64,000 nt of DNA, taken from the NCBI RefSeq assembly GCF_003058465.1, contig NZ_CP028901.1, positions 558,001-622,000 of the forward strand, in the 5' to 3' direction. The notes under the pieces were generated by a model that made no database searches, was not told the origin of the DNA, and saw only the letters and a program-made list of their open reading frames with translations. This stretch comes from Orrella marina (GTDB lineage: Bacteria > Pseudomonadota > Gammaproteobacteria > Burkholderiales > Burkholderiaceae_B). Positions 28,272 through 37,596 of this stretch are shown here, piece after piece (position 1 is the stretch's first letter; each line of letters opens with the position of its first letter). Made by a program: the position numbers and the translations under genes.

Positions 28272-29183
28272 ATGAAGCTGGTGAGTGTGGTGAATCGAGG
28301 TGAGGTGAGAATCGGTGCCTTGCGGGCAGACAACATCATTGACCTGCGGATGGCCTACGAGAAATGGCTGGCCACCGCTTCTGCCTTGGAACGTCAGCCA
28401 GAAAATGGCATCAGAGTCCCTTGTTCCATGATCGAACTGCTTGGACTGGGAGAAACTGCGTTGCGCCAGCTTGGATTCGTCGCGGCACAGGCTGATTCAC
28501 GGTGTTTTCTGGACCAGAGCGCCTGGAGAATCATTGCGCCGCTACCGAACCCCGGAAAGATTATTGGCGTGGGTCGTAACTACGGAGCGCATTCACAGGA
28601 AGGTGGAATGGCCCGGCAGGAGGAACCCAGGCTTTTTGTCAAGCTCAGTTCATCTGTGATAGGTCCAGGCGAGCACATTGTGAGTCCGGCATCGGTGCAC
28701 AAGCTCGACTGGGAGGTGGAGTTGGCGGCTGTAGTCGGATCGGTCATGCGCAACATGTCGGTCAGCGAGTGCATGCAAAGAGTCGCTGGATACACTCTCC
28801 TGAACGATATTTCGGCCCGAGAGTTTCAGTTTGATGTCACGCCACCGCAGACCACCTTCGCAAAAAGTATGGACACCTTCACTCCTCTTGGACCGTGCAT
28901 CGTCACATGCGACGAGATTTCAGATCCGGGCAATCTTGATCTCAAATGCTGGGTCAACGATGAACTGGTCCAGGATGGCAGCACGAGTGACATGATTTTT
29001 CCGGTCGGGTACATCCTGTCTTACATCAGTCGCTTCATTACCCTCGATCCGGGCGACGTTATTGCGACGGGGACACCCGCTGGAGTGGGGCATTTCATGA
29101 AACCGCCCAGGTATCTGCAATCTGGCGATCGGGTCAGGTTGTTTTGCCCGGCAATTGGTGAGTTACACAATACAGTCGAGTGA
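28272..29183 (+). CDS. Fumarylacetoacetate hydrolase family protein, copy 1
   Basis: 303 residues. The FAH fold runs from about 95, with GKIIGVGRNYGAHSQE at its start, the metal-binding region DWEVELAAVVG, the motif NDISAREFQ, KSMDTFTPLGP and the C-terminal GDVIATGTPAGVG. The family cleaves C-C bonds of acylpyruvates or decarboxylates and hydrates 2-oxo acids with Mg2+ or Mn2+. A second copy at 35498-36415 has the same layout and the same neighbours. It starts 11 bases after dctM. Confidence 0.9.
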   Translation: MKLVSVVNRGEVRIGALRADNIIDLRMAYEKWLATASALERQPENGIRVPCSMIELLGLGETALRQLGFVAAQADSRCFLDQSAWRIIAPLPNPGKIIGVGRNYGAHSQEGGMARQEEPRLFVKLSSSVIGPGEHIVSPASVHKLDWEVELAAVVGSVMRNMSVSECMQRVAGYTLLNDISAREFQFDVTPPQTTFAKSMDTFTPLGPCIVTCDEISDPGNLDLKCWVNDELVQDGSTSDMIFPVGYILSYISRFITLDPGDVIATGTPAGVGHFMKPPRYLQSGDRVRLFCPAIGELHNTVE

Positions 29184-29262
29184 CAGGATAAACACGAAAC
29201 AGACCAGACGCGGGCGGCACGACGCAGTGAAAGACAACCCGAAAGACTGAGAGGAATGAGAG

Positions 29263-30183
29263 ATGGCTAACAACCTGACAATTGAACCGACTGGCCAGAC
29301 CCTGGGAGCACGTATTCACGGGGTAAATCTGGCTGAACCACTAGATCAACAGACATTTGACCAGGTGGTCAACGCGCTGGGTGATTACGGAGTGATCTGT
29401 TTTCCCTGTCAGAAGGTGGATCCCGAGCAGCAGAAGGCATTCAGTTCAAGATTTGGTTCGCTTGAAACCAATGTCGCCAACATGTACCAGATCCCGGGAC
29501 ACCCAGAAGTGATGATTCTTTCGAACATGAAAGAAAACGGTAAACCGGTTGGCATCGGCGATGCGGGACAAGGCTGGCACACGGACATGTCTTATAGCAA
29601 GACGATTGCCTTTGCAAATGTGCTGCATGCGATCAAGATTCCAAGGCGCAACGGCAAGGCGCTGGGAGGTACCCAGTTTGCCAACATGCACCAAGCATAT
29701 GAAGATCTGCCTCAGGATATAAAAGACAGACTCGCCAACGCCACGGCATTGCATGATTTCAACAAATTCTGGGAAATGATGAGAAGGCGAGAGGGCAGCC
29801 TCAGACCACCGCTCACCGAGGAACAGCGCCGGCGCAAACCTCCTGTCAATCATCCGGTGTTTCTGACTCATCCGATCACGGGCAAGAAAGTTCTCTACGC
29901 CAATCCCGGGTATGTGATGAAGATCAACGAACTCTCCCAGGAAGAAAGTGACCGGATGATCGCCTATCTCTTCGAGCACCAGTTACAGGACAAGTACATT
30001 TACACACATGAGTGGAACGAGGGGGATGTGCTGATGTGGGAGAACATTGGTACCTTGCACAATGCACTCTCCGACTACGGGCCAGACGAACATCGATACA
30101 TTCATCGCTGCCAGGTGATGGCTGACTGGATTTTTGAGTCACCTTACGCCAAAGCCAGTGGTGCATATGGTCAGACAGTGTAA
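29263..30183 (+). CDS. TauD/TfdA-family Fe(II)/2-oxoglutarate dioxygenase, copy 1
   Basis: 306 residues. The iron-binding triad is complete: His106 and Asp108 in GWHTDMSY, His266 in TLHNALSDY. The 2-oxoglutarate Arg lies in the downstream HRYIHRCQ segment. TauD-family enzymes hydroxylate carbon next to sulfonate, ether or carboxylate groups; the substrate is not predictable here. A near-paralogue is encoded at 34569-35501, with long shared stretches such as HDFNKFWEMM and LTHPITGKKVLYANPGY. Gene order places it after an FAH hydrolase gene and before a flavin reductase-like gene. Confidence 0.92.
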   Translation: MANNLTIEPTGQTLGARIHGVNLAEPLDQQTFDQVVNALGDYGVICFPCQKVDPEQQKAFSSRFGSLETNVANMYQIPGHPEVMILSNMKENGKPVGIGDAGQGWHTDMSYSKTIAFANVLHAIKIPRRNGKALGGTQFANMHQAYEDLPQDIKDRLANATALHDFNKFWEMMRRREGSLRPPLTEEQRRRKPPVNHPVFLTHPITGKKVLYANPGYVMKINELSQEESDRMIAYLFEHQLQDKYIYTHEWNEGDVLMWENIGTLHNALSDYGPDEHRYIHRCQVMADWIFESPYAKASGAYGQTV

Positions 30184-30213
30184 CGAAATCACGATTATTC
30201 TGGAGCAGTCTGA

Positions 30214-30822
30214 ATGTATTACGAATCGGGTCATGGGCATGGCTTGCCCCACAATCCATTCAAAGCGATCATTGCGCCGCGTCCGATAGGATGGATCTCG
30301 ACTGTTGACTCCAGCGGCCGGGCCAATCTGGCTCCGTACAGCTTTTTTAATGCGGTCTCAAGCAGTCCTGACATGATCGCGTTTACCAGCGAGGGATTGA
30401 AGGACAGTGCCCGGCACGCTCGCGACAGTGGCGAATTTGTGTTCAACCTTGTAACGATGCCGCTACTCGACAAGATGAATCTGAGTTCGGCTTCGGTCGC
30501 ATCAGATATCAGTGAATTCGACTTTGCCGACATAGAGATGGCCGAGAGCCGGATTGTGAAGGCACCGAGAGTTGCACAGTCTCCAGCCGCGATCGAGTGC
30601 AAAGTCGTCATGTTCAGCGAGTTCACCCAGCTCTCAGGTCAACCTACTGATCGGTATCTGATTGTCGGTCAGGTGGTGGGCGTTCACATTCAGGATGAGT
30701 ACATCGTGGATGGACAGTTTGACATGGTCAAGGCACAAACAGTCGCGCGGTGTGGTTATCGAGATTACTGTCGTGTTGGCGATGTGTTCGAGGTGATGCG
30801 ACCTGATGATCTTGCTCAATGA
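30214..30822 (+). CDS. Flavin reductase-like FMN-binding protein
   Basis: 202 residues. The N-terminal region is typical of the split-barrel flavin reductase-like family (FKAIIAPRPIGWISTVDSSGR, then APYSFFNAVSSSPDMIAF). The family includes NAD(P)H:flavin reductases and flavin-binding proteins serving two-component oxygenases. No reduced-flavin-dependent monooxygenase is visible beside it, so its partner could be elsewhere. Located 30 bases after the dioxygenase gene in the same direction. Confidence 0.85.
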   Translation: MYYESGHGHGLPHNPFKAIIAPRPIGWISTVDSSGRANLAPYSFFNAVSSSPDMIAFTSEGLKDSARHARDSGEFVFNLVTMPLLDKMNLSSASVASDISEFDFADIEMAESRIVKAPRVAQSPAAIECKVVMFSEFTQLSGQPTDRYLIVGQVVGVHIQDEYIVDGQFDMVKAQTVARCGYRDYCRVGDVFEVMRPDDLAQ

Positions 30823-30849
30823 CCCATTGCTATTAAAGTTGAATTTGCC

Positions 30850-31800
30850 ATGTTAAATGGTTCAGAACTCGTCAATCTGTCCTTGTTTGCGCGTCGTCTT
30901 GCCTCTTTTGTGGTGGTTGCCGAGACATTGAATTTCAGGAAGGCCGCAAATATCATCGGGAGATCACAGCCAGCAATCACCGCCCAGATACAACAGCTTG
31001 AGGAGTATCTGGGGGTGTCGTTGTTTGTCCGGTCGACTCGCCAGGTACGTTTGACGGTTGCGGGGGCCGATCTGCTTGATCGCTCCAAGAAGCTTCTCGT
31101 TGACACTGATCGCCTGGTTGCCGACTTCCGGTCGCACGCATCCGTTGATAAAGGGCAGGTCTACGTCTCGTTCGCACCAACAGTGGCATTTGGTCTGATC
31201 CCGCCATCGCTAAAGGTCTTTCAGGAGCACTACCCGAACGTGAAGGTGCTACTGCGAGAGGATCTGGGAAATGAGATGCTGTCCGCAGTGTCAGGGGGAT
31301 CAATCGATTTTGGGATCGGTCCCTACAAGAGCGTTCCTGGTGGTGTTTCATTCGAACCTATTTTCGAGCAACCGTTCTTTTTGATCATTCTTCAGGATCA
31401 CCCGCTTGCGGCCAGAGGCTTTGCGCGTCCTAAGGATCTGGTATCGCTGAACCTGGTGAGTTCGTCTATTGGCACGACCGCACGCGAAGTGCTCGACAAG
31501 GCGGCCAGGGAGAACGGGTTGACGTTTGATATTCGATATGAGGCGCTGCAGTATCCTACACTGTTTTCGCTGGCGGCGGCCGGATTAGGCGCGACCGTCA
31601 TGCCTGCCGTCAATCCGGAATTACTCAAGGCACTTGGCCTGGTCGCGATTCCGATCCGTTCCTTGCGGATGTCCCGCACCGTTGGTCTGATCCGACGGGT
31701 TGGAGAGAAACTGTCCCCGGCTGCTGACGCTTTCCTCCGAACAGTCATCCTGACAGTCGAGCAGGAGAGGAGACATCTGGGGCTTGATGAAAGAGGATGA
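30850..31800 (+). CDS. LysR-type transcriptional regulator
   Basis: 316 residues. The N-terminal winged HTH (about 13-75) reads FVVVAETLNFRKAANIIGRSQPAITAQIQQLE. The substrate-binding domain of the LTTR family follows (about 105-300). It sits inside the catabolic gene string, transcribed in the same direction, 27 bases after the flavin reductase gene, which is unusual for LysR genes that normally diverge from their targets. The likely targets are this gene string and perhaps the second dioxygenase module. Confidence 0.9.
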   Translation: MLNGSELVNLSLFARRLASFVVVAETLNFRKAANIIGRSQPAITAQIQQLEEYLGVSLFVRSTRQVRLTVAGADLLDRSKKLLVDTDRLVADFRSHASVDKGQVYVSFAPTVAFGLIPPSLKVFQEHYPNVKVLLREDLGNEMLSAVSGGSIDFGIGPYKSVPGGVSFEPIFEQPFFLIILQDHPLAARGFARPKDLVSLNLVSSSIGTTAREVLDKAARENGLTFDIRYEALQYPTLFSLAAAGLGATVMPAVNPELLKALGLVAIPIRSLRMSRTVGLIRRVGEKLSPAADAFLRTVILTVEQERRHLGLDERG

Positions 31801-31802
31801 CT

Positions 31803-32594
31803 ATGAACAAGACGCAACAACCCGGTGCTGTGCTGGTAACAGGGGGGAGCCGGGGGATCGGCCGCTCAACCGCGATTGAGGCAGCCAGGGCAGGTTACCC
31901 GGTCTGTATCACGTATGTGCAGAACGAAACCGAAGCGCACTCTGTCGTTGAACAGGCGAAGTCCTATGGCGTACAGGCTCGGGCGATCCAGGCCGATGTG
32001 GGCGATCTCACACAGGTGCGATCGCTGTTTGAGGCACTCGATGTCGACTTTCCTCCACTCTATGGCTTGGTGAACAATGCCGGCATCATCGGCCAGAGAG
32101 GTTCTATGCTGGATATTTCGGCCGAGTCGGTAGCCGATGTGTTCGCAGTCAACGTGCTTGGATTAATCGAGTGCTGCCGACAGTTTCTGCTTCGTGTTGA
32201 CCGGGTGCCAGAAGGTAGCGGTCGCGAATGCGTTGGTGTAATCGTGAACCTGTCGTCAGGTGCTGCTCAAGAGGGAGCTCCTTTTCACTACATTCCATAT
32301 GGTGCCTCCAAGGCGGCAGTTGAAACCTTCTCGGTTGGACTGGCCAAGGAAGTCGCCGCGAAAGGTGTGAGGGTGAATGTTGTCTCTCCTGGGGTGATAG
32401 ATACGGATATTCATTATCCAGACGGGGTCCGCAAGTCGATGGAGGCGCTGGCACAGACGATTGCGATGGGGCGTATGGGAACACCACAGGAAATTGCGCA
32501 CGCGATCATGTGGATGTTGTCCGCCGAGGCATCTTATGTTTCCGGTGCGGTCTTACGCGTGGCGGGCGGTGGCCGGATCTTGCGTCGGACCTGA
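31803..32594 (+). CDS. Short-chain dehydrogenase/reductase
   Basis: 263 residues from ATG at 31803, preceded by AAGAGG six bases upstream; an earlier ATG at 31797 overlaps the lysR stop but lacks spacing. Classical SDR motifs: TGGSRGIGRST cofactor loop, NNAG, the catalytic Ser in NLSSGAA, and YGASK as YxxxK. It probably uses NAD(P)H on a hydroxy/oxo intermediate of the local pathway. The region beyond 32461 also reads open in the frame of the next gene, but that gene's start is later. Confidence 0.88.
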   Translation: MNKTQQPGAVLVTGGSRGIGRSTAIEAARAGYPVCITYVQNETEAHSVVEQAKSYGVQARAIQADVGDLTQVRSLFEALDVDFPPLYGLVNNAGIIGQRGSMLDISAESVADVFAVNVLGLIECCRQFLLRVDRVPEGSGRECVGVIVNLSSGAAQEGAPFHYIPYGASKAAVETFSVGLAKEVAAKGVRVNVVSPGVIDTDIHYPDGVRKSMEALAQTIAMGRMGTPQEIAHAIMWMLSAEASYVSGAVLRVAGGGRILRRT

Positions 32595-32676
32595 TCGGAC
32601 CCATCCCCTCCGAAGACACCCCATCACAAGATATCTCGCCAGGACCAATGCATTCAGAGCTAACTATAAAGAACCT

Positions 32677-33861
32677 ATGAAACAGAACTCGCTGCTTGAA
32701 AAACGTGCCGCCAGAGCCCATTGCGTAGAGGATTTCTGGCCGCTTGCACGAGGCTGTCTGCCGCGAAGTATTTATGACTTTTTTGACGGAGCAGCCGAGG
32801 ACGAGTTGGCGCTCACGAGAAACCGTGATCGATGGCGCCAGATCACGCTGGGTCCCAAAGTGCTGGTCGATGTGAAGAAAGTTGATCTGAGTTGCGAGAT
32901 CATCGGAGGACACAGCCCGATGCCCCTTGCTGTGGCACCAACGGGTGGGGTGGGTTTTGGACGGCACGGAGGGGATATTGCCATTGCAAGGGCAGCTGCA
33001 ACAATGGGCATTCCGTATACTCTGTCCACGTCTGCTACAGCATCGATCGAACAGATTGCACTGGCAGCACCAGGAAGGTTGTGGTTTCAGGCGTACATCC
33101 TCAGTGATAAGGACGAGCTCCAGAGACTCATTGATCGAGCTTTTTCGGCTGACTATGAAGGATTGATGATCACCGTCGATCTGCCTGTCGGTGGCAAGCG
33201 TGAGCGCGATTTGCATCATCAACTGTCGTTTCCGCTGAAATTTACCCCACGCAATGTGCTGGGTTTTGCTGCGCGTCCCGCCTGGGCTTTGCGCATGCTC
33301 ACGCAAGGGGTTCCCGTGATGGAGAATCTCAAAGAAATGCAGAGGCGATCGGCGAGCACTGTGCGCAAGTCAACGTCGTCTGTTGGCAAGCACTATGACC
33401 CGTCGTTTAACTGGAACGATCTTCAGAAGATCCGAGATGGCTGGAAACGCAAACTGATCGTCAAAGGGGTGGTCCGGCCAGACGACGCAGTGCGGCTAGT
33501 CGAAATGGGGATTGATGCCGTGATTGTTTCCAACCATGGCGGCAGGCAGCTTGACGCTGCACCGGCGACTTGCGATGCCTTGCCTGGTATTGTGCGTGCA
33601 GTCAATGGCCGGGTTCCTGTCCTTGTGGATGGCGGCATCCGTCGCGGTGTGGATGTCGTGAAAGCGCGTGCCATGGGTGCACAAGGTGTGCTTGTTGGGC
33701 GAGCAACCCTTTTCGGTGCGCTTGCGGCTGGCGAACCTGGCGCAATCCGGGCCTTGGAGATTCTTCAGGATGAGGCCGCCAGAGCCATGAGACTCTCTGG
33801 CATCACCCGTATCGAGGATATTGATTCGTCTTTGCTGTTCACAAGTGAATGCGGCTCGTAG
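32677..33861 (+). CDS. FMN-dependent alpha-hydroxyacid dehydrogenase, copy 1
   Basis: 394 residues from ATG at 32677; earlier in-frame codons lie within the SDR gene. TIM-barrel family of lactate/mandelate dehydrogenases and glycolate oxidase: APTGGVGFGRHGG, FQAYILSD, catalytic His287 in SNHGGRQLD, and VDGGIRRGVDVVKARAMG followed by VLVGRATLFG. It oxidises an (S)-2-hydroxyacid to the 2-oxoacid. Two further members occur in the window (36418-37596, 59709-60821), the former beside the second TauD/FAH pair. Electron acceptor (quinone or O2) cannot be told. Confidence 0.9.
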   Translation: MKQNSLLEKRAARAHCVEDFWPLARGCLPRSIYDFFDGAAEDELALTRNRDRWRQITLGPKVLVDVKKVDLSCEIIGGHSPMPLAVAPTGGVGFGRHGGDIAIARAAATMGIPYTLSTSATASIEQIALAAPGRLWFQAYILSDKDELQRLIDRAFSADYEGLMITVDLPVGGKRERDLHHQLSFPLKFTPRNVLGFAARPAWALRMLTQGVPVMENLKEMQRRSASTVRKSTSSVGKHYDPSFNWNDLQKIRDGWKRKLIVKGVVRPDDAVRLVEMGIDAVIVSNHGGRQLDAAPATCDALPGIVRAVNGRVPVLVDGGIRRGVDVVKARAMGAQGVLVGRATLFGALAAGEPGAIRALEILQDEAARAMRLSGITRIEDIDSSLLFTSECGS

Positions 33862-33891
33862 GCGATGGTGGTAACTGGATATTAGGCCTGC

Positions 33892-33923
33892 GCCGGGACC
33901 CGTGTCGAACGACCCGGCATTTA
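33892..33923 (+). terminator. Possible terminator after the first hydroxyacid dehydrogenase
   Basis: GCCGGG (33892-33897) pairs with CCCGGC (33913-33918), followed by ATTTAA. The T-tract is short and the loop is 15 bases, so it is weak. Confidence 0.35.
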
Positions 33924-34115
33924 ACGTGTTCAGGAGCAAGTGGCTGCTAACGGGGAGCCTTCATGTCTCCGATATGGAAGCGATGAGTGTCACCATTGTT
34001 TCCAGAATCGAAATTGTGAATTTATTGATGCCATCTTGTTGGCGGTGCTTCCACTACTCATAATCGAATACTCGAGACAAGTCTTTAATCCACATCAAGG
34101 TAGCGGAAAAATATC

Positions 34116-34526
34116 ATGCAGAAATCCGATCCAGTCGACACTGTCACCAAGCTTTTCTATTTTCTGGACGAGCGCAGATACCAGGATATCCTGGCTTTGT
34201 TTGTGCCCGATGGCAAATGGCTGCGCAAGGATAAGTGGCGTATCGGACGTGACGATATTCTTGCTTCGCTCAACGAGAGGCCTGCAACCCAGATTGTTCG
34301 TCACGTAATCACGAACACCCATGTCGAGTCAAAGACAGAAGACAGAGTGACGGTCAGGGCCTATATGCTCAGTTATACGTTCGATGATGGGTCGATGCAC
34401 CCGCTTCCGGTCGATCTCGCTGGCCCGTCCAAGCTGTTTGTACTGGAAAGTGACGTGATGCGGGTTGATGACGTGTGGAAAATTGTTTCTCAGTCGAGTC
34501 ACGTGGAATTCAACTTCCGGAAATGA
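34116..34526 (+). CDS. SnoaL-like / nuclear transport factor 2-like protein
   Basis: 136 residues, one compact domain. The start DTVTKLFYFLDERRYQDILALF and the end VWKIVSQSSHVEF are typical of the cone-shaped NTF2-like superfamily (SnoaL, ring-hydroxylating dioxygenase small subunits). Such proteins act as isomerases, dehydratases or ligand binders. It heads the second catabolic gene set, 42 bases before the second TauD gene. No catalytic residues can be assigned. Confidence 0.75.
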   Translation: MQKSDPVDTVTKLFYFLDERRYQDILALFVPDGKWLRKDKWRIGRDDILASLNERPATQIVRHVITNTHVESKTEDRVTVRAYMLSYTFDDGSMHPLPVDLAGPSKLFVLESDVMRVDDVWKIVSQSSHVEFNFRK

Positions 34527-34568
34527 GGCTGGTTTCGCTTGATTGCTTGACTGGTCAGGATGACAAGT

Positions 34569-35501
34569 ATGGAGAAAATGATGAGAATAGTTCCTAATCA
34601 TGCAGTGCTCGGCGCTCAGGTGCAGGAGATAGACCTTGCCAGACCGCTGAACAAGGAAACGTTCGAGGCCCTGATGATGGCGCTCGGTCAACATGGTGTG
34701 CTCGAGTTTCCTGATCAGGATCTCACCACGGTCGGACTCAAACAGTTCAGCGCGAATTTCGGGGAGCTCTGGGTGAGCCCCGGAGGTCGTGCCCAGGATC
34801 CGGAACATCCTGAAGTCATGTTTCTGAGCAATATGAAGGAAGACGGCAAACCACTGGGCTTGGCCGATGCCGGTCAGTCTTGGCACACTGACATGTCCTA
34901 TGCGCGCATGATTGCCTTGGCCAATGTGCTCTATGGAATCGAAGTTCCACATGATGCATCTGGTACACCCTTGGGTGACACGCAGTTTCTGAACATGCAC
35001 AAGGTGTATGAGGATCTGCCCGAGTCCATTAAAAAACAGTTGGAAGGCAAGACGATCACCCATGACTTCAACAAGTTCTGGGAGATGATGCGCCAGCGAC
35101 CAGGCAGCACCAGACCGCCACTCGGAGAAAAGGAGAAGGCCGCCAGACCGCCGGTACAACACCCGGCATTTCTCACCCATCCGATCACTGGCAAGAAAGT
35201 TCTTTACGCCAACCCGGGTTATGCCATGTTCGTGAATGACATGCCCCGGGAGCAGAGCGATGAGCTGTTGCAATACTTGTTCGAGTTTCAGACTCAACCA
35301 GAGTATCTGTACTCTCATCAGTGGAAGAAACGCTCGGTTCTGATGTGGGACAACATTGGGACGACCCACAATGCAGTGGCAGATTACACCCCTGAGCAAC
35401 ACCGTTTCATGAAGCGTTGCCAGGTCATGGCAACCCGGTTTTACGGTGCGCAAGGAACAGCTCACCCCATCATGTTCAAGTCAACAGGAGTGCCAGCATG
35501 A
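34569..35501 (+). CDS. TauD/TfdA-family Fe(II)/2-oxoglutarate dioxygenase, copy 2
   Basis: 310 residues from ATG at 34569 (CAGGA upstream); ATG at 34581 is also possible. The triad is complete: His106 and Asp108 in SWHTDMSY, His267 in TTHNAVADY, with the cofactor Arg in HRFMKRCQ. It is a clear paralogue of the dioxygenase at 29263-30183, the two sharing whole blocks such as HDFNKFWEMM. The stop overlaps the start of the second FAH gene (ATGA), so both are coupled. Differences in the region before the HTD motif suggest a different but related substrate. Confidence 0.92.
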   Translation: MEKMMRIVPNHAVLGAQVQEIDLARPLNKETFEALMMALGQHGVLEFPDQDLTTVGLKQFSANFGELWVSPGGRAQDPEHPEVMFLSNMKEDGKPLGLADAGQSWHTDMSYARMIALANVLYGIEVPHDASGTPLGDTQFLNMHKVYEDLPESIKKQLEGKTITHDFNKFWEMMRQRPGSTRPPLGEKEKAARPPVQHPAFLTHPITGKKVLYANPGYAMFVNDMPREQSDELLQYLFEFQTQPEYLYSHQWKKRSVLMWDNIGTTHNAVADYTPEQHRFMKRCQVMATRFYGAQGTAHPIMFKSTGVPA

Positions 35502-36415
35502 AGCTTGTGACATTCCGTGTTTCGCAGTCGTCGCCTCGAGTCGGTGTGGTTCAGAATGACCGGGTTTATGATGTGACCGACTTTGTTGGTGGCCTTGAGC
35601 CCATGGTGTCCGGCACCAGGCAGGCGCGCTGGTTCGAACAGATTCCCCAGGCCGGCATGCTCAAGCTGCTGGGCTGTGGGTCTAGTGGGTTGGAAAGTTT
35701 GCGTTCGCTTTTGAAGTCAGGCCCCCAGTCGCTCAAACACTACGCTTTACAGGAAGTTGACTTGCAGGCGCCCGTTATGCGGCCAGGCAAAATCATTGGC
35801 GTTGGCAAGAACTATGCGGATCACGCGGCAGAAGTCGGGTCGGCGACACTGGCTGCACCAAAGCTGTTTTCCAAGTTTCCAAGCGTCGTTGTGGGGCCCG
35901 GTGCCCAGGTGCACGCAAAGCCGATCATCCGAAAGATGGATTACGAAGCGGAACTGGCTGTTGTGATTGGCAGCTTTGCCAGTCAAGTCAAGGCTGAGCA
36001 GGCACTAGATGTAATTGCTGGTTACACCATCCTGAATGACGTCAGTGCGCGCGAGTTTCAGCATGACGTCCCGCAGGCCCAGACCTCCTTTGCCAAAAGC
36101 ATGGACGGGTTCTGTCCGATGGGACCATGGCTGGTGACCGCGGATGAGATTCCAGATCCCCAGGCGCTCGATGTTTCGCTCGAACTTAATGGTACTCAGA
36201 TGCAGCACGGCAACACGGCACAGATGATCTTTACCGTGCGTACACTGATTGAGTACATCACGCAGTATGTTGAACTCGAGCCTGGTGACGTAATTGCAAC
36301 AGGTACGCCCGCAGGCGTGGGCTCAGCCAGAAAGCCACCGGTCTGGCTCAAGGCGGGAGATCAGGTCCGGATCTCGGTCTCGGGCATCGGTACACTCGAC
36401 CACGGTGTCTGCTAA
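35498..36415 (+). CDS. Fumarylacetoacetate hydrolase family protein, copy 2
   Basis: 305 residues from ATG at 35498, which overlaps the stop of the dioxygenase gene. FAH-fold features match copy 1: GKIIGVGKNYADHAAE, MDYEAELAVVIG, NDVSAREFQ, KSMDGFCPMGP and GDVIATGTPAGVG. It is predicted to be a metal-dependent C-C hydrolase or 2-oxoacid hydratase/decarboxylase. Immediately followed by the alpha-hydroxyacid dehydrogenase gene, 2 bases later. Confidence 0.9.
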   Translation: MKLVTFRVSQSSPRVGVVQNDRVYDVTDFVGGLEPMVSGTRQARWFEQIPQAGMLKLLGCGSSGLESLRSLLKSGPQSLKHYALQEVDLQAPVMRPGKIIGVGKNYADHAAEVGSATLAAPKLFSKFPSVVVGPGAQVHAKPIIRKMDYEAELAVVIGSFASQVKAEQALDVIAGYTILNDVSAREFQHDVPQAQTSFAKSMDGFCPMGPWLVTADEIPDPQALDVSLELNGTQMQHGNTAQMIFTVRTLIEYITQYVELEPGDVIATGTPAGVGSARKPPVWLKAGDQVRISVSGIGTLDHGVC

Positions 36416-36417
36416 AG

Positions 36418-37596
36418 ATGGCTTCAGTTGTAGAGAAGGCCCTGAATATAGAAGACTTCCGGGTTCTCGCCCGCAAGCGGCTTCCGAAAGGGCTGTACGA
36501 GTTTGTTGACCGGGGAACCGAGGATGAGGTGGCACTCCTGGCCAACCGTCAGGCGTATGCGCGCTACAAGTTTGTGCCTCGCACGTTGGTAGATGTTTCT
36601 GCAAGAACCAGTGCGATCGAGCTGTTTGGGCGGAAGATGGCAATGCCTGTCGCCATCGCACCGACAGGTGCGGCTGGACTCATGTGGCACGACGGAGAGG
36701 TCGCTCTGGCCAAAGCCGCAGCGCAAAAGGGTGTGCCTTTCACAGTTGCAACCGGCTCGCTTGCATCGCTCGAACGTGTGGTCGAGGAATCAGGGGGCAA
36801 CTGCTGGTTCCAGCTCTACATGTGGCCAGAAAAGGCACTGTCCCTCGAGTTGGTTCAGCGGGCACAGTCTGCTGGCTGTCGGGCGCTCCTAGTCACAGTG
36901 GACACAGCTGTCGGCTCGAACCGGGAATACAACCTTCGCAATGGTTTCAGTATTCCATTCAAGTTCAGTCGTCGCAACATCACTGATGTCATGTGTCACC
37001 CGCGCTGGCTTGTCAATGTCCTGGGTCGTTACATGATGTCGACCGGTATGCCAAAGTACGAGAATTACCCAGCGCAACTGCGTTCGACGGTGACGGCTAA
37101 ACCAATTGGCAGAGCCATGGCCAAGGCAGACAACATGACCTGGTCTGATTTCAAAGAAATTCGCAAGATGTGGACAGGTCCTTTGCTGGCAAAAGGGGTT
37201 CTGCATCCACAGGATGCAAGCGAGGCGATTAACGCCGGTGCAGACGGAATCGTTGTGTCTAACCACGGGGGGCGCATGCTTGATCATTCGATCCCGCCGC
37301 TTCTGGCCTTGCCGGCGATTGTGGATGCGGTGAACGGACGCTGTCCCATTATTGTGGATAGTGGTGTTTCCCGCGGCAGCGATGTGGTCAAAGCCTTGGC
37401 GCTCGGTGCTACAGCCGTGATGGTTGGCAGAGCGACTCTATACGGTGTCGCGGTGGGCGGGCAGTCTGGCGCCCACCGCGTCCTGTCGCTGTTGCAAGAG
37501 GAAATCGTCCGGACGCAGGGATTAATCGGTTGCCCGGATATCAGCAGGGTGAGTCCGAAATATTTGTATGACACATTTGCCAGTCAGATGCTTTGA
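36418..37596 (+). CDS. FMN-dependent alpha-hydroxyacid dehydrogenase, copy 2
   Basis: 392 residues. FMN-barrel features: APTGAAGLMWHDGE, WFQLYMWPEK, catalytic His283 in SNHGGRMLD, VDSGVSRGSDVVKALALG and VMVGRATLYG. It opens KALNIEDFRVLARKRLP, as in lactate/mandelate dehydrogenases. The usual VDGG segment reads VDSG, a mild deviation near the flavin phosphate. Last gene of the SnoaL-TauD-FAH-dehydrogenase run, and paralogous to the gene at 32677-33861. Confidence 0.9.
   Translation: MASVVEKALNIEDFRVLARKRLPKGLYEFVDRGTEDEVALLANRQAYARYKFVPRTLVDVSARTSAIELFGRKMAMPVAIAPTGAAGLMWHDGEVALAKAAAQKGVPFTVATGSLASLERVVEESGGNCWFQLYMWPEKALSLELVQRAQSAGCRALLVTVDTAVGSNREYNLRNGFSIPFKFSRRNITDVMCHPRWLVNVLGRYMMSTGMPKYENYPAQLRSTVTAKPIGRAMAKADNMTWSDFKEIRKMWTGPLLAKGVLHPQDASEAINAGADGIVVSNHGGRMLDHSIPPLLALPAIVDAVNGRCPIIVDSGVSRGSDVVKALALGATAVMVGRATLYGVAVGGQSGAHRVLSLLQEEIVRTQGLIGCPDISRVSPKYLYDTFASQML

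Noticed and set aside
32461..32676. Upstream extension of the hydroxyacid dehydrogenase
   Set aside because: It overlaps the SDR gene in another frame and lacks the family N-terminus; the ATG at 32677 begins a normal-length protein.
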